Shown here one piece after another: positions 7,975 to 17,365 of a DNA stretch of 64,000 bases. Source of the DNA: Longimicrobium sp. (GTDB lineage: Bacteria > Gemmatimonadota > Gemmatimonadetes > Longimicrobiales > Longimicrobiaceae); assembly GCF_036388275.1 (NCBI RefSeq), contig NZ_DASVSF010000083.1, positions 23,874 to 87,873 on the forward strand. Reading direction: 5' to 3'. How positions within the stretch are numbered: the stretch's first letter is position 1; each line of letters begins with the position of its first letter. The position numbers and the translations under genes were made by a program. Below the pieces are notes generated by a model that had not been told where the DNA came from, searched no databases, and saw only the letters and a list, made by a program, of their open reading frames with translations.

Positions 7975-8787
7975 ATGTGGTCATTGATTGCTCTTATCGT
8001 GGCGGTGCTGGTGACATCTTACCTCCGCCGTTGGCTTACAGCGCGTCCCTCGCATGATCGCCAGTGGCGGCCAGATCAAGCCACCATACCAGGGGTCACG
8101 ATTTGCGAAGGCGTGGTGCACGTGCGCAACGTGCGCGACTTTCACTACCGCCCCCCGGGAGATCCCACACCGCGGTTTCGTGAACGGACTGTCTCCCTAG
8201 ACCAGCTGCAGCGCGTGTGGTATTCAGTCATTCCGTTTCGGGATCGCTGGCGAGGCTTGGCACACGCCTTTGTAACCTTCGAGATCTCAGGAGGTGAGTA
8301 CGTCAGCATCTCCATTGAAGCACGTAAGGTCGCAGGCAGGAAGTACTCGCTCTGGGAGGGGGCGCTACGGTCGTACGAGCTTATGATTTTGATCGCAGAG
8401 GAGCGAGACATGATGGGTGCGCGAGCTGTTGCCGGTCGCAATCGCGTTCATCTCTATCCTCTGCGGCTCACCCCTGAGGACACTCGCGTACTTTTTCTTG
8501 AGCTTGTCGGCGCCGCGCGGGCTATTGAGGAGCGGCCCGTTTTTTACAACACAATTACGGATAATTGCACGACGCGGATACTCGGGGCTATCCACCGCAC
8601 CGTACCTAACCGGGTGCCGGCTACCGCCAGATGGGTATTTCCAGGCTTGTCCGACCGCCTCCTCCACAAGTGTGGATTGCTGGATACTGACCTGAAGTTC
8701 GAACAGGCCCGCCATTACTTTGACGTCACTGAGCGTGTTCGCGCCTTTATCACTCGGCGCGACTTCTCCACCCGCATCCGGACCTAA
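7975..8787 (+). CDS. DUF4105 (Lnb N-terminal periplasmic domain) protein
   Basis: A 270-aa protein. An N-terminal membrane anchor (WSLIALIVAVLVTSYL) is followed by a DUF4105 domain, recognisable by AHAFVTFEI near residue 100 and FYNTITDNCTTRI near 195-205, where the conserved Cys and His of the putative papain-like/NlpC-like site lie. DUF4105 proteins occur in envelope-associated proteins such as the N-terminal part of lacto-N-biosidase-like Lnb; the enzymatic function is not established. It sits alone between the glycosyltransferase gene (divergent) and the integrase (convergent), inside the accessory island. Being next to a glycosyltransferase, it may act on the envelope. Lower G+C than the flanking core genes. 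Confidence 0.75.
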   Translation: MWSLIALIVAVLVTSYLRRWLTARPSHDRQWRPDQATIPGVTICEGVVHVRNVRDFHYRPPGDPTPRFRERTVSLDQLQRVWYSVIPFRDRWRGLAHAFVTFEISGGEYVSISIEARKVAGRKYSLWEGALRSYELMILIAEERDMMGARAVAGRNRVHLYPLRLTPEDTRVLFLELVGAARAIEERPVFYNTITDNCTTRILGAIHRTVPNRVPATARWVFPGLSDRLLHKCGLLDTDLKFEQARHYFDVTERVRAFITRRDFSTRIRT

Positions 8788-8891
8788 CAACTGCCTTGAC
8801 CATTAAGCATCGGCAACCGCACACAAGGCGGGTATCGCTGCATGGAACACCTCTGACATCGCCTTTGATGTTGCTAAGCTGTTACAGCAGA

Positions 8892-9836
8892 TCAGAATAG
8901 GTCAGCTACCACACGTAATCGGCGTCGCGGGTGCTTTGTCGCTAGCACCTCGCGCTGATTCCGGGCATTGACGTGGGTATAGATTTGTGTTGTTGCAATA
9001 GAACTGTGGCCAAGCAGGTGTTGGATATGGCGTATGTCCACCCCTTCCTCCAGTAGCAGGGTGGCGACAGAGTGGCGGAGCAGGTGGGGACGGACTGGCA
9101 TTTCTATGCCGGCCCGCATCGCGTGACGCTTCAGCAGGGCGCGCACTGATTGCTCGGATAGGCGGCGGCCGCAGCGATTGAGGAAGAAGTATGACTCCCG
9201 TGGCGATACAGCATCCCGGCTGGTGAGGTACGCGGCCAACGCGGCGATGATCGGGGGAGTGCAGAGTTGCACAACGCGCTCTTTGCCGCCTTTTCCAAGA
9301 ATGCGCATCCAGCCGTCGCGTAGATTTACGTCCCCCACTTCGAGGTGACAGATCTCCGAGACGCGCGCGCCGGTGGCGAAGATTGCCTCTAACACGGCGG
9401 TGTCGCGTGCCAAGATGAAGTCATCCATGGAGGACGCCGGGCCCACGCCCCGTTGCGCGTACAGGAACCGGAAGAGGCGCTCCACCTCAGTGAGCGGGAT
9501 GGTACGAGGTACACGCCGCGTCTCTCGGATCTTCACGTCCATCGTACGGAATGGCGTAGTGGATATTGTTCCTTCGCGCTCTAGGCATCGGAAGAACGCC
9601 TTGAGTGTCGCCACTTTTCGCTTCACTGTCTTCTCGCTGTACGGCTCAAACAGCTGCTGTATGTAGGCGCGGAGTTCGAGCTTCCCCACCAGCGCGACAT
9701 CGGCTAGTGCCAGGGGCGGAAGCGCCCGGGCGAACTGGGCTAGGTCCGTGTCATACGCAGCAAGCGTCCGAGGGCTGAGGTTCTTCTCATACCTGCAGTG
9801 GAACACGAAGCTCTCAATCGCCTCGGCGACGGTCAT
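8892..9836 (-). CDS. Tyrosine recombinase / integrase (XerC/D-like)
   Basis: A 314-aa, full-length tyrosine recombinase. The N-terminal SAM-like core-binding domain covers residues 1-90. The catalytic domain has every active-site residue: R158 (GARVSE), K182 in the beta-hairpin GKGGK, H251 and R254 in HLLRHS, H277 in LGHSS and the nucleophile Y286 in IYTHV. It breaks and rejoins DNA through a 3'-phosphotyrosine bond. It is less similar in style to housekeeping XerC/D (long insert RGVGPASSMDD near 130-139) and stands at the edge of an accessory island, so it probably moved the island. No tRNA or obvious att repeat could be found next to it. Confidence 0.9.
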   Translation of the reverse strand: MTVAEAIESFVFHCRYEKNLSPRTLAAYDTDLAQFARALPPLALADVALVGKLELRAYIQQLFEPYSEKTVKRKVATLKAFFRCLEREGTISTTPFRTMDVKIRETRRVPRTIPLTEVERLFRFLYAQRGVGPASSMDDFILARDTAVLEAIFATGARVSEICHLEVGDVNLRDGWMRILGKGGKERVVQLCTPPIIAALAAYLTSRDAVSPRESYFFLNRCGRRLSEQSVRALLKRHAMRAGIEMPVRPHLLRHSVATLLLEEGVDIRHIQHLLGHSSIATTQIYTHVNARNQREVLATKHPRRRLRVVADLF

Positions 9837-9920
9837 CGGCTAGTCCTGTGCGGGTGCGGAGGGACAGAACAAGTGCACAACGTAGACAGATTGGCGGCTG
9901 ACGCGCGGCCAAATGCTTCG

Positions 9921-9953
9921 AGGCCGGCTCCGGAGTGATCCCGGAGCCGGCCT
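9921..9953 (-). terminator. Strong terminator of lpdA
   Basis: Perfect 13-bp stem AGGCCGGCTCCGG / CCGGAGCCGGCCT with a 7-nt loop, 29 nt past the lpdA stop on the minus strand. It also insulates lpdA from the island. Confidence 0.75.
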
Positions 9954-9981
9954 CGGCGTCTTCATCGGTGCGGCGCGTGCG

Positions 9982-11385
<1,404 letters not shown>

Positions 11386-11440
11386 CGCTCACCTCAGGTT
11401 GCGAGTGGTCGCAGTCCGCCGCGCGAGCGACGGGGGGACC

Positions 11441-11469
11441 AAAGTACGGAGTGTGGCGCGGGGGAGCAA
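11441..11469 (-). promoter_or_regulatory. Possible lpdA promoter
   Basis: On the minus strand TTGCTC-N17-TACTTT, about 56 nt before the TTG start codon. The hexamers are only moderate matches. Confidence 0.4.
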
Positions 11470-11476
11470 CTTGTTG

Positions 11477-11613
11477 GGCCTCACGCAGAGGCGCAGAGCC
11501 GCAGAGAGAGACAACAGAGCAACCGCCAACCAGAAAAAGGAGGAGAACCGGGCTGATCCAGTTCTCCCCTCTGTCGTTTCTCTTCCTGCGTCTCTGCGGC
11601 TCTTCGTGAGGCC
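11477..11613. repeat. CGCAGAG-type inverted repeat between lpdA and the EcsC-like gene
   Basis: Outer arms GGCCTCACG / CGTGAGGCC are perfect. Inside, CAGAGGCGCAGAGCCGCAGAGA pairs imperfectly with the run of CTGCGTCTCTGCGGC. A second element of the same kind is at 37679-37751 and a variant at 53461-53534. The rest of this 320-bp gap holds only the lpdA promoter region. Confidence 0.7.
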
Positions 11614-11707
11614 TTCTTTTCAGCGGATCCAGCGAGGCAGCCAGTCCGCGCGCGGCGCCTGGACGATGGTGGCCGTTAGCCGTGGAAGCGCACGAAGGAA
11701 GTGGGAA

Positions 11708-12889
11708 TTAGTCTCCATGGGCGTTTTCTCCGCGGCTGGAAAGGCGCCGCGCGCGAGACCACAGATGGCGCGCGGTGTCGGCGCCGCCGCGCCCGGCGCG
11801 GCCGACCAGCCGGGTGAAGCGGCCGCGGACGGACTGCACGCCCTCCCGCGCACCCCGCAGCGCCTCGTCCAGCTCCGCCGGGCCAAAGCCCAGCTCGCCG
11901 GCGATGTGGGCCAGCACCGCTTCTTCCTCGGACGACACGCCTTCGTCCGCGGCGCCCAGCACGGCCAGGTCCAGCAGCTCTTCGCGCTCGGCCTGGGAAA
12001 GGTGCTCCAGGATTTCGCGCTGCTCGCGGGTGTAGACGGGGACGGTGCCGTCGCCGAGCGCGGCGGCCTGGATGGCCGTCACCGTAGCCTGCCGCAGGCG
12101 GGGAAGCGCGGGGTGCATGGCGGCGGGTGACAGGCCGCGCACCTCCACCCCTGCCTCGTGCGAGAACCGCGCGATGGCGGTGCGCCCGACCGCCAGCGTG
12201 CTGACGTAGTTCAGTCCCCCGGCCACCGCCGCGCCCAGGCCGGGAACCAGGCGGCTCATCCACCGCCGCGCCACCTGCGCCGACGCCGCCTTGGCCGCGG
12301 CGTCGCCCGCGCGGGCCGCGCCCAGCGCCAGCCCGGTGGACGCCAGGAACAGCCCGCGCACCTCGCTGGTGGGGTCCGCCAGCTCCACCCCGTACAACGC
12401 GGCGATCTCCAGCCCCAGGTCGCGCTGCTGCTCGGCGACGAAGTGCCAGTCGGCCACCATTCCCAGCGCGGCCAGGGCGGTGCCCACACCCGGGACCAGG
12501 GCGGGAACGGTGGTCGCGGCGCCCGCCGCGGCGGCGCGTCGGGCGCGCTCGCGGGTGCGCCGCCACGCCAGGTCCGTCGCCGACACGTCCGGGTTGGCCT
12601 CACGCAGGGTGCGGATCTCCGCCGCCAGCTCGTCGGGCCGGCCCTCGGGAACGCGCAGGGCCATCTCCACCGCCTCGCGTAGCCGCCGCGCGATCCGCTC
12701 GCGGTCGCCGGGCGACAGCTGGGGAAAGCGCACGTGGGCCAGCCGCTCGCGCACCTCGCCGGCGGCGGCCTGCGCCATCTCGCGCCACCGGCCGCTCACG
12801 CCGTCGTCGTCGGCGTCATCGGGCGGCGGCGCGCTGGGAACTGGCGCGGAAGCAGGGACGAGCTGGTCTGCGGGAAGGGCGTCGGGCAT
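11708..12889 (-). CDS. EcsC-like / TerB-like domain protein
   Basis: A 393-aa protein with a disordered, Pro/Asp-rich start (about 30 residues) and a central Ala/Gly-rich region, residues about 115-260, with hydrophobic helices (TTVPALVPGVGTALAALGMV and VPGLGAAVAGGLNYV) as in EcsC-family proteins. A C-terminal acidic helical stretch (EELLDLAVLGAADEGVSSEE) looks like a TerB/DjlA N-terminal domain. It is probably membrane-associated; molecular function is unknown. The start chosen is ATG 12889; a TTG at 12922 would add 11 residues. It is followed on the minus strand by the lpdA region but separated by a repeat, so it is probably monocistronic. Confidence 0.6.
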   Translation of the reverse strand: MPDALPADQLVPASAPVPSAPPPDDADDDGVSGRWREMAQAAAGEVRERLAHVRFPQLSPGDRERIARRLREAVEMALRVPEGRPDELAAEIRTLREANPDVSATDLAWRRTRERARRAAAAGAATTVPALVPGVGTALAALGMVADWHFVAEQQRDLGLEIAALYGVELADPTSEVRGLFLASTGLALGAARAGDAAAKAASAQVARRWMSRLVPGLGAAVAGGLNYVSTLAVGRTAIARFSHEAGVEVRGLSPAAMHPALPRLRQATVTAIQAAALGDGTVPVYTREQREILEHLSQAEREELLDLAVLGAADEGVSSEEEAVLAHIAGELGFGPAELDEALRGAREGVQSVRGRFTRLVGRAGRGGADTARHLWSRARRLSSRGENAHGD

Positions 12890-13592
12890 GGGTGTCCGGT
12901 CGGTTGATCCCGGGGGATTCAACCGTGTGGCAGGGAGATGGGAGCGGCCGGAGCGGCGCGACGGGAACCGTCAGCGCCTGTCGAGCGGGAACGTCGGAAC
13001 GGAGGGCACGGGTGAGCCCCCCGGCTGACTGGCCGAGTCGACTTTCCGAAAAAGATCCGCGTGTTTGCTGGCGATGGCGGGAAGAGGCAAACGGAATGCC
13101 GCGGCGGAAACTACGCTCCCCGGGCTGTCACGATCGTGGAGGCCTCGGCTCTGCACGGGCGACTGAAGTCGCTGCAACAGACACACGAAGTCTGCCTTCG
13201 CAGACTGGCTTGTTCTCGTGCGAGGAGGACCGTGTGGCGCGCCCAGCGTGTGTGGCAGATCCCTCGGTCACTGCGGAGTACGGGCGTAGGGGCAGGGATC
13301 CCGTGGCCGCTCCTCGGGATGACAGGCGCGCTCCGGGGCGTACGACCCGCGTGCAGGTCTCGGCTCCGCCCGGGCGACTGAAGTCGCTGCAACGACCACA
13401 GAAGTCTGCCTTCGCAGACTGGCTTACTTCAGTGCGAGTTGATGTTTGGAGCGCGCCCAGAGTGTGGTGCAGTTCTCCCCCTCTCCCGCTTGCGGGAGAG
13501 GGGGCCGGGGGGAGAGGGCAGCCGGGGACTGCACGGCCCTCTCCGAAGCGCTCCGACCTGCCTTGGGATGTTTCCGTGCTTCCGCCGACCGC
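12890..13592. repeat. Intergenic region with two tandem copies of the GATCC-type repeat family
   Basis: A 700-bp gap. The first unit (about 13137-13325) begins CCTCGGCTCTG, has the self-complementary block GTCTGCCTTCGCAGAC, and ends GGATCCC...GGGATGACA. The second (about 13362-13470) repeats the first half and then runs into a C/G-rich hairpin (CTCCCCCTCTCCCGC / GCGGGAGAGGGGG) near 13484-13515. Frames inside it translate only in GC-skewed fashion; no gene is supported. Confidence 0.7.
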
Positions 13593-14351
13593 CTAAGCTG
13601 CCTGCCGCTGCTCGGCAAGCGTGCCCTGCCCGAACGGCGTCCCCGTGGCGGCTTCGATGGCCTCGACCACGGCGCGGGCGATGCGCGGCTGTTCCTTGAT
13701 CGCCGCCCAGTTCTCGCGGACGAACTCCTTGAGGTTGCGCGCCTTGCGGTTCATGCGGATCTCGGCGGTGTCGCCCACGCGCGGCCCCACGGTGCGCACG
13801 AACTCCAGCATGGCCTCGTGCTCGCCCGCGGGTGCGGGTGCCGGCTGGGGCGCGGCGCGTGTGGATGTGCGGGTGCTGGCGGGAAGCACGTCCACCGGAA
13901 GCTCGGGCGGGTCCCAGCGGAACGACGAGCCATCGCGCGTCTTGCCGCGGAACCGGCCGCCCTCGTGCACGCGGGCGAAGGTCTCGTCGAGCGTGTACAG
14001 GTAGCGCCCGATGCCCCACTGCACGGCGGCGCGCTTCATGGCGCCGGAAAGGCCGCCCTTCACGCCCTCGACGTCGGTGTTCTCGGCGCCGTCGTACTTG
14101 GTGACCCACTCGCCGCCCACGCGCACGGAAAGGCCGCAGACCACGCCGCCGTCCGGGCCGGGGGCGAACTCGTTGCGCCAGTTCTCCGGCCCCACCACGT
14201 TGTCCAGCCGGGCCTGGATGGCGCGGTTGGTGACGTAGGGAACGCAGATGGCCCACACGCGGCCGTTCTTTTCGCCTGCGGTCTGCACCCGCCACTCGAT
14301 GGCGTCGGGCTCGAAGAAGTCCTGAAGCGCCTTGAAGTCGATCTCCACCAT
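13593..14351 (-). CDS. Rad52/Rad22 (DdrA-like) single-strand annealing protein
   Basis: A 252-aa protein whose first 140 residues match the Rad52/Rad22/DdrA annealing family: start VEIDFKALQDFFEP, ARLDNVVGPENWRNEF, and the signature SGAMKRAAVQWGIGRYLY. Such proteins coat and anneal complementary single strands during break repair or phage recombination. A Pro/Ala-rich linker (about 165-185) leads to a C-terminal helical tail. ATG 14351 is the start, seven bases after GGAGGG; a GTG at 14366 is less likely. A clear promoter lies at 14421-14449. Rad52-like proteins are common in phages and in Deinococcus-type bacteria; no phage genes are adjacent here. Confidence 0.85.
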   Translation of the reverse strand: MVEIDFKALQDFFEPDAIEWRVQTAGEKNGRVWAICVPYVTNRAIQARLDNVVGPENWRNEFAPGPDGGVVCGLSVRVGGEWVTKYDGAENTDVEGVKGGLSGAMKRAAVQWGIGRYLYTLDETFARVHEGGRFRGKTRDGSSFRWDPPELPVDVLPASTRTSTRAAPQPAPAPAGEHEAMLEFVRTVGPRVGDTAEIRMNRKARNLKEFVRENWAAIKEQPRIARAVVEAIEAATGTPFGQGTLAEQRQAA

Positions 14352-14420
14352 CGGGTTACCCTCCACGCTCTCGTAGCACCGGCCGCCACCGCGCGGCCGG
14401 ACCCGCTCATCCTGCTACGG

Positions 14421-14449
14421 AATCTATTCGGGTTTTGTTCGGGCGTCAA
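14421..14449 (-). promoter_or_regulatory. Promoter of the Rad52-like gene
   Basis: On the minus strand TTGACG-N17-TAGATT, 70 nt before the ATG. The spacer contains an A-rich run. Confidence 0.6.
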
Positions 14450-14473
14450 GGGAGGGGAGGGGCAACGACGAGC

Positions 14474-14504
14474 GCGGGGCAGACCGGACCTGCGTCTGCC
14501 CCGC
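14474..14504 (-). terminator. Terminator of the glycine-zipper lipoprotein gene
   Basis: Perfect 11-bp stem GCGGGGCAGAC / GTCTGCCCCGC, 28 nt past the stop of the gene at 14533. Confidence 0.7.
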
Positions 14505-14532
14505 CGTGACCTTCATGACCGTGATTGCGTAG

Positions 14533-15420
14533 TTACCGCTGTTCCCGCCGCACGCGCACCGGCGCATCCAGCCGCACCGTGGCCGAGGAGCCTGCGGGGA
14601 TCACCGCGTCGATGTCCTGGCCGCCGATGGCCACCGCCGTCCCCGCCGCCGCGCCGACGACGGCGCCACGGACCGTGCTCCGCCGGTCGCCGCCCAGCAC
14701 CCGGCCCGCCACGCCGCCCACGACGGCGCCGCCGCCGATGGTCGCCGCCTTGCGCCCGGCGCTCTGCCGGCTGCGCCGCTGCACGCCGGGCTCACCCACC
14801 ACCGTCACGTCGATGGGGTACGTCTCCCCGTTGTGGCGGATGGAGGTGAAGGTCACCGCCAGGTCCGTCCCGCGTGTCACGTTGCCCGACGGGCGCGCCC
14901 GGGTCACCCGGCCGCGCACCGTGGCGCCCGCGGGGATCACCGTGCGCCCCTCGCTGTCCGTCAGCGACTCGGAGAGCGTGGCGGTGAAGGTGTCGCCCAC
15001 GCCCATCGTCCGCGTGCTCACCTGCTGGTTGAAGCTCACGCCGAAGGTGCTGCCGCTGGGCGCCGTGCGCGTCACGTAGCTGGGGCCCGAGGACCCTCGC
15101 TCCGCCGGGGCTTTTGCGCTGCTCCGGGGCTGGCTGCGCTCGGCGGCCGGCGCGGGCTGGCCGGCCGGCTGCGGCGCGGGGGCGGGCGCCGCGAACGACA
15201 GGGGCCGCGGCGTGGCCAGCGAGTCCACCGGCGGGCCGTCCTCGCCCCGCACCTCGATGGTGGTGTCGGGGGTGATGGCGGCCAGGCTCAGGTCGCGCTC
15301 CAGCGCTCGGCGCTCCAGCACGGCGCGCTCGGAGGTGTCCTCTCCCTGGCCGCAGGCGACCAACAGGGAGGACAGCGGCAGCGCCAGGGCCAGGGCGGCA
15401 GCGAGTGTCTTGTGAGTCAT
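14533..15420 (-). CDS. Lipoprotein with glycine-zipper segment
   Basis: A 295-aa predicted lipoprotein: hydrophobic signal with lipobox LLVAC near residue 23. A Pro/Ala-rich linker (about 75-110) follows. Residues 125-220 are a beta-rich domain like those seen in TrbI/VirB10-type or conjugation-independent surface proteins (TFTATLSESLTDSEGRTVIP, then GATVRGRVTRA). The next 40 residues are a glycine zipper (GGGAVVGGVAGRVLGG and VVGAAAGTAVAIGG), expected to insert in or span a membrane. Function unknown. Good Shine-Dalgarno (AAGGAG) seven bases before the ATG. It diverges from the ABC exporter gene. Confidence 0.7.
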   Translation of the reverse strand: MTHKTLAAALALALPLSSLLVACGQGEDTSERAVLERRALERDLSLAAITPDTTIEVRGEDGPPVDSLATPRPLSFAAPAPAPQPAGQPAPAAERSQPRSSAKAPAERGSSGPSYVTRTAPSGSTFGVSFNQQVSTRTMGVGDTFTATLSESLTDSEGRTVIPAGATVRGRVTRARPSGNVTRGTDLAVTFTSIRHNGETYPIDVTVVGEPGVQRRSRQSAGRKAATIGGGAVVGGVAGRVLGGDRRSTVRGAVVGAAAGTAVAIGGQDIDAVIPAGSSATVRLDAPVRVRREQR

Positions 15421-15538
15421 GAAACGGCTCCTTCGTCAGGTCATTGCTTGTGTTTCGGCCAGGGCGACCCTAAGCTCAGGTTCCGCGTCAGCCCCCCGAT
15501 TGCCGGGTTACAAGGGCAACGCCCGTACCCAATGGTCC

Positions 15539-17326
15539 ATGAAGGCGCTCAAGGCACTCGTTCCCTACCTCCGGCGCTATCGCCTGTCCATCGCGCTGGG
15601 GCTGCTGGCCGTCGTGGCCGCCAACGGCGTGGCCGCCCTCAGCCTGGAGGCCATCAAGCACGGCGTCGACGCGCTCAGCGAGCCAGGCGCCACCCGCAAC
15701 GACGTGGCGCGATGGGCCGCCATCTCGGTGGGGCTGGCCCTGCTGACGGGGCTGGGACGCTTCTGGATGCGCGACATCCTGAACGGCACCAGCCGCCGGG
15801 TGGAGGCCGACCTGCGCGACGACTTCTTCGCGCACCTGCTGACGCTGGACGCGTCGTTCTACGCCCGGCACCCCACGGGCGAGATCATGTCGCGCGCGAC
15901 CAACGACATCCAGGCCGTGCGGATGGTGGCGGGTCCGGCGTACATGTACCTGGTCAACACGCTCGTCTTCGGGGTGATCGCCGTGGTGCGGATGGCGTGG
16001 ATCGACCCGTGGATGACCTTCATCTCCCTGGTCCCCATGCTCCTGCTGCCGCCGGTGACCGTAGGCTTCGGGCGGATCATCCACGACCGCTTCACCCGCA
16101 TCCAGGAGCAGATCGGCCTGCTGTCCACGATGGCGCAGGAGAACCTGGCCGGGCAGCGCATCGTCAAGGCGTATGGGCAGGAGGCGCCCCAGTCCGCGCG
16201 CTTCCGCGAGCTTTCGGCCGAGGCGATGCGCCGCAACGTGGAGCTGGCGCGCACGTCGGGGCTCTTCTATCCCAGCCTGGGGCTGCTCGCCGGGCTGGCC
16301 ATGGCCGTCGCCCTGCTGGCGGGCGGGCGCGCCATCCTGGCCGGGCGCATCACCATCGGCGACTTCGTGCTGTTCGTGCTGTACCTGGGGCAGCTCGCCT
16401 GGCCCATGATCGCCCTGGGGTGGGTGACCAACCTGTTCCAGCGGGGCGCCGCCTCCATGGCCCGCGTCTCGGAAGTTCTCGGAGCCGAGCCGCGGGTGCG
16501 CGACGCCCCCGATGCCGCGGCGCCGGAGTCCATCCGCGGCGAGATCGAGTTCCGCGGCGTGTCGTTCCGCTATCCCGGCGCCGACCGCGACGTGCTTCGC
16601 GACATCAGCTTCCTCGTTCCGGCCGGCTCCACCGTGGCCGTGGTGGGGCCCACCGGCTCGGGCAAATCCACGCTGGTGTCGCTGCTGGCCCGCCTGTTCG
16701 ACCCCACCGGCGGTGCGGTGACGGTGGATGGCGTGCCGGTGGACCGCTGGCCCCTGGCGCGGCTGCGGCACGCCGTGGCCCTGGTGCCGCAGGATACCTT
16801 TCTGTTCTCGGCCAGCATCGAGGAAAACCTGGCGCTGGGGTTCGACGAGGCCGATGAGGCCAGCCGCCTGGCCCGCGTGCGCGCGGCGGCGGCCGTGGCC
16901 CGGCTGGACGAGACGGTGTCTGAGTTTCCCGGCGGATATGCGACCGTGCTAGGGGAGCGGGGGATAAACCTGTCGGGCGGGCAGAAGCAGCGCGCGGCAC
17001 TGGCCCGCGCCGTGGCCCGCGACGCGCCCATCCTGGTGCTCGACGACGCGCTCTCGGCCGTGGACACGCACACGGAGCACGAGATCCTGGACGGGCTGAA
17101 GCAGGTTTTCGCGGGGCGCACCAGCGTAATCGTCAGCCACCGCGTGGCGGCGGTGATGGACGCGGACCTGATCCTGGTGCTGGATGACGGCCGGCTGGCG
17201 GAGCGCGGCACGCACGCCGAGCTGCTGCGCGCCGGAGGGCTGTATGCCGCCCTGCAGCGGCGCCAGATGCTGGAGGCGCAGGTGGAAGGCGACGATCTCC
17301 TTGCAGCCGCGTCAGGCGGGGTCTAG
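15539..17326 (+). CDS. ABC exporter, fused permease-ATPase (MsbA-like)
   Basis: A 595-aa half-transporter working as a homodimer or with a partner. Six membrane helices occupy residues about 15-310. The ATPase half has Walker A GPTGSGKST (near 370), Q-loop LVPQDTFLF, signature LSGGQKQR, Walker B ILVLDDALSAVD and switch His in VSHR. MsbA-like exporters move lipids or drugs across the inner membrane; substrate is not decidable. The ATG at 15539 starts a standard-length protein (MKALKALVPYLRRYR); the frame extends upstream to 15419 but this would add a non-homologous 40 residues. The histidine kinase gene follows after 39 nt and may be co-transcribed. Confidence 0.9.
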   Translation: MKALKALVPYLRRYRLSIALGLLAVVAANGVAALSLEAIKHGVDALSEPGATRNDVARWAAISVGLALLTGLGRFWMRDILNGTSRRVEADLRDDFFAHLLTLDASFYARHPTGEIMSRATNDIQAVRMVAGPAYMYLVNTLVFGVIAVVRMAWIDPWMTFISLVPMLLLPPVTVGFGRIIHDRFTRIQEQIGLLSTMAQENLAGQRIVKAYGQEAPQSARFRELSAEAMRRNVELARTSGLFYPSLGLLAGLAMAVALLAGGRAILAGRITIGDFVLFVLYLGQLAWPMIALGWVTNLFQRGAASMARVSEVLGAEPRVRDAPDAAAPESIRGEIEFRGVSFRYPGADRDVLRDISFLVPAGSTVAVVGPTGSGKSTLVSLLARLFDPTGGAVTVDGVPVDRWPLARLRHAVALVPQDTFLFSASIEENLALGFDEADEASRLARVRAAAAVARLDETVSEFPGGYATVLGERGINLSGGQKQRAALARAVARDAPILVLDDALSAVDTHTEHEILDGLKQVFAGRTSVIVSHRVAAVMDADLILVLDDGRLAERGTHAELLRAGGLYAALQRRQMLEAQVEGDDLLAAASGGV

Positions 17327-17365
17327 ATTCGGGCCTGGCATCAGTTCCCACCCGCGCCGATCGGC

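Noticed and set aside
9837..9920. An attachment site for the integrase near its own gene
   Set aside because: I compared this stretch with 1718-1862 and found no direct repeat longer than chance.
11620..12566. Long open frames antisense to, or shifted from, the EcsC-like gene and elsewhere
   Set aside because: In GC-rich DNA the shadow frames are long; their translations are Arg/Ala/Gly/Pro-rich without domain signatures.
13061..13618. Several plus- and minus-strand open frames in the repeat region before the Rad52-like gene
   Set aside because: They coincide with copies of the intergenic repeats and recur in the other repeat copies.
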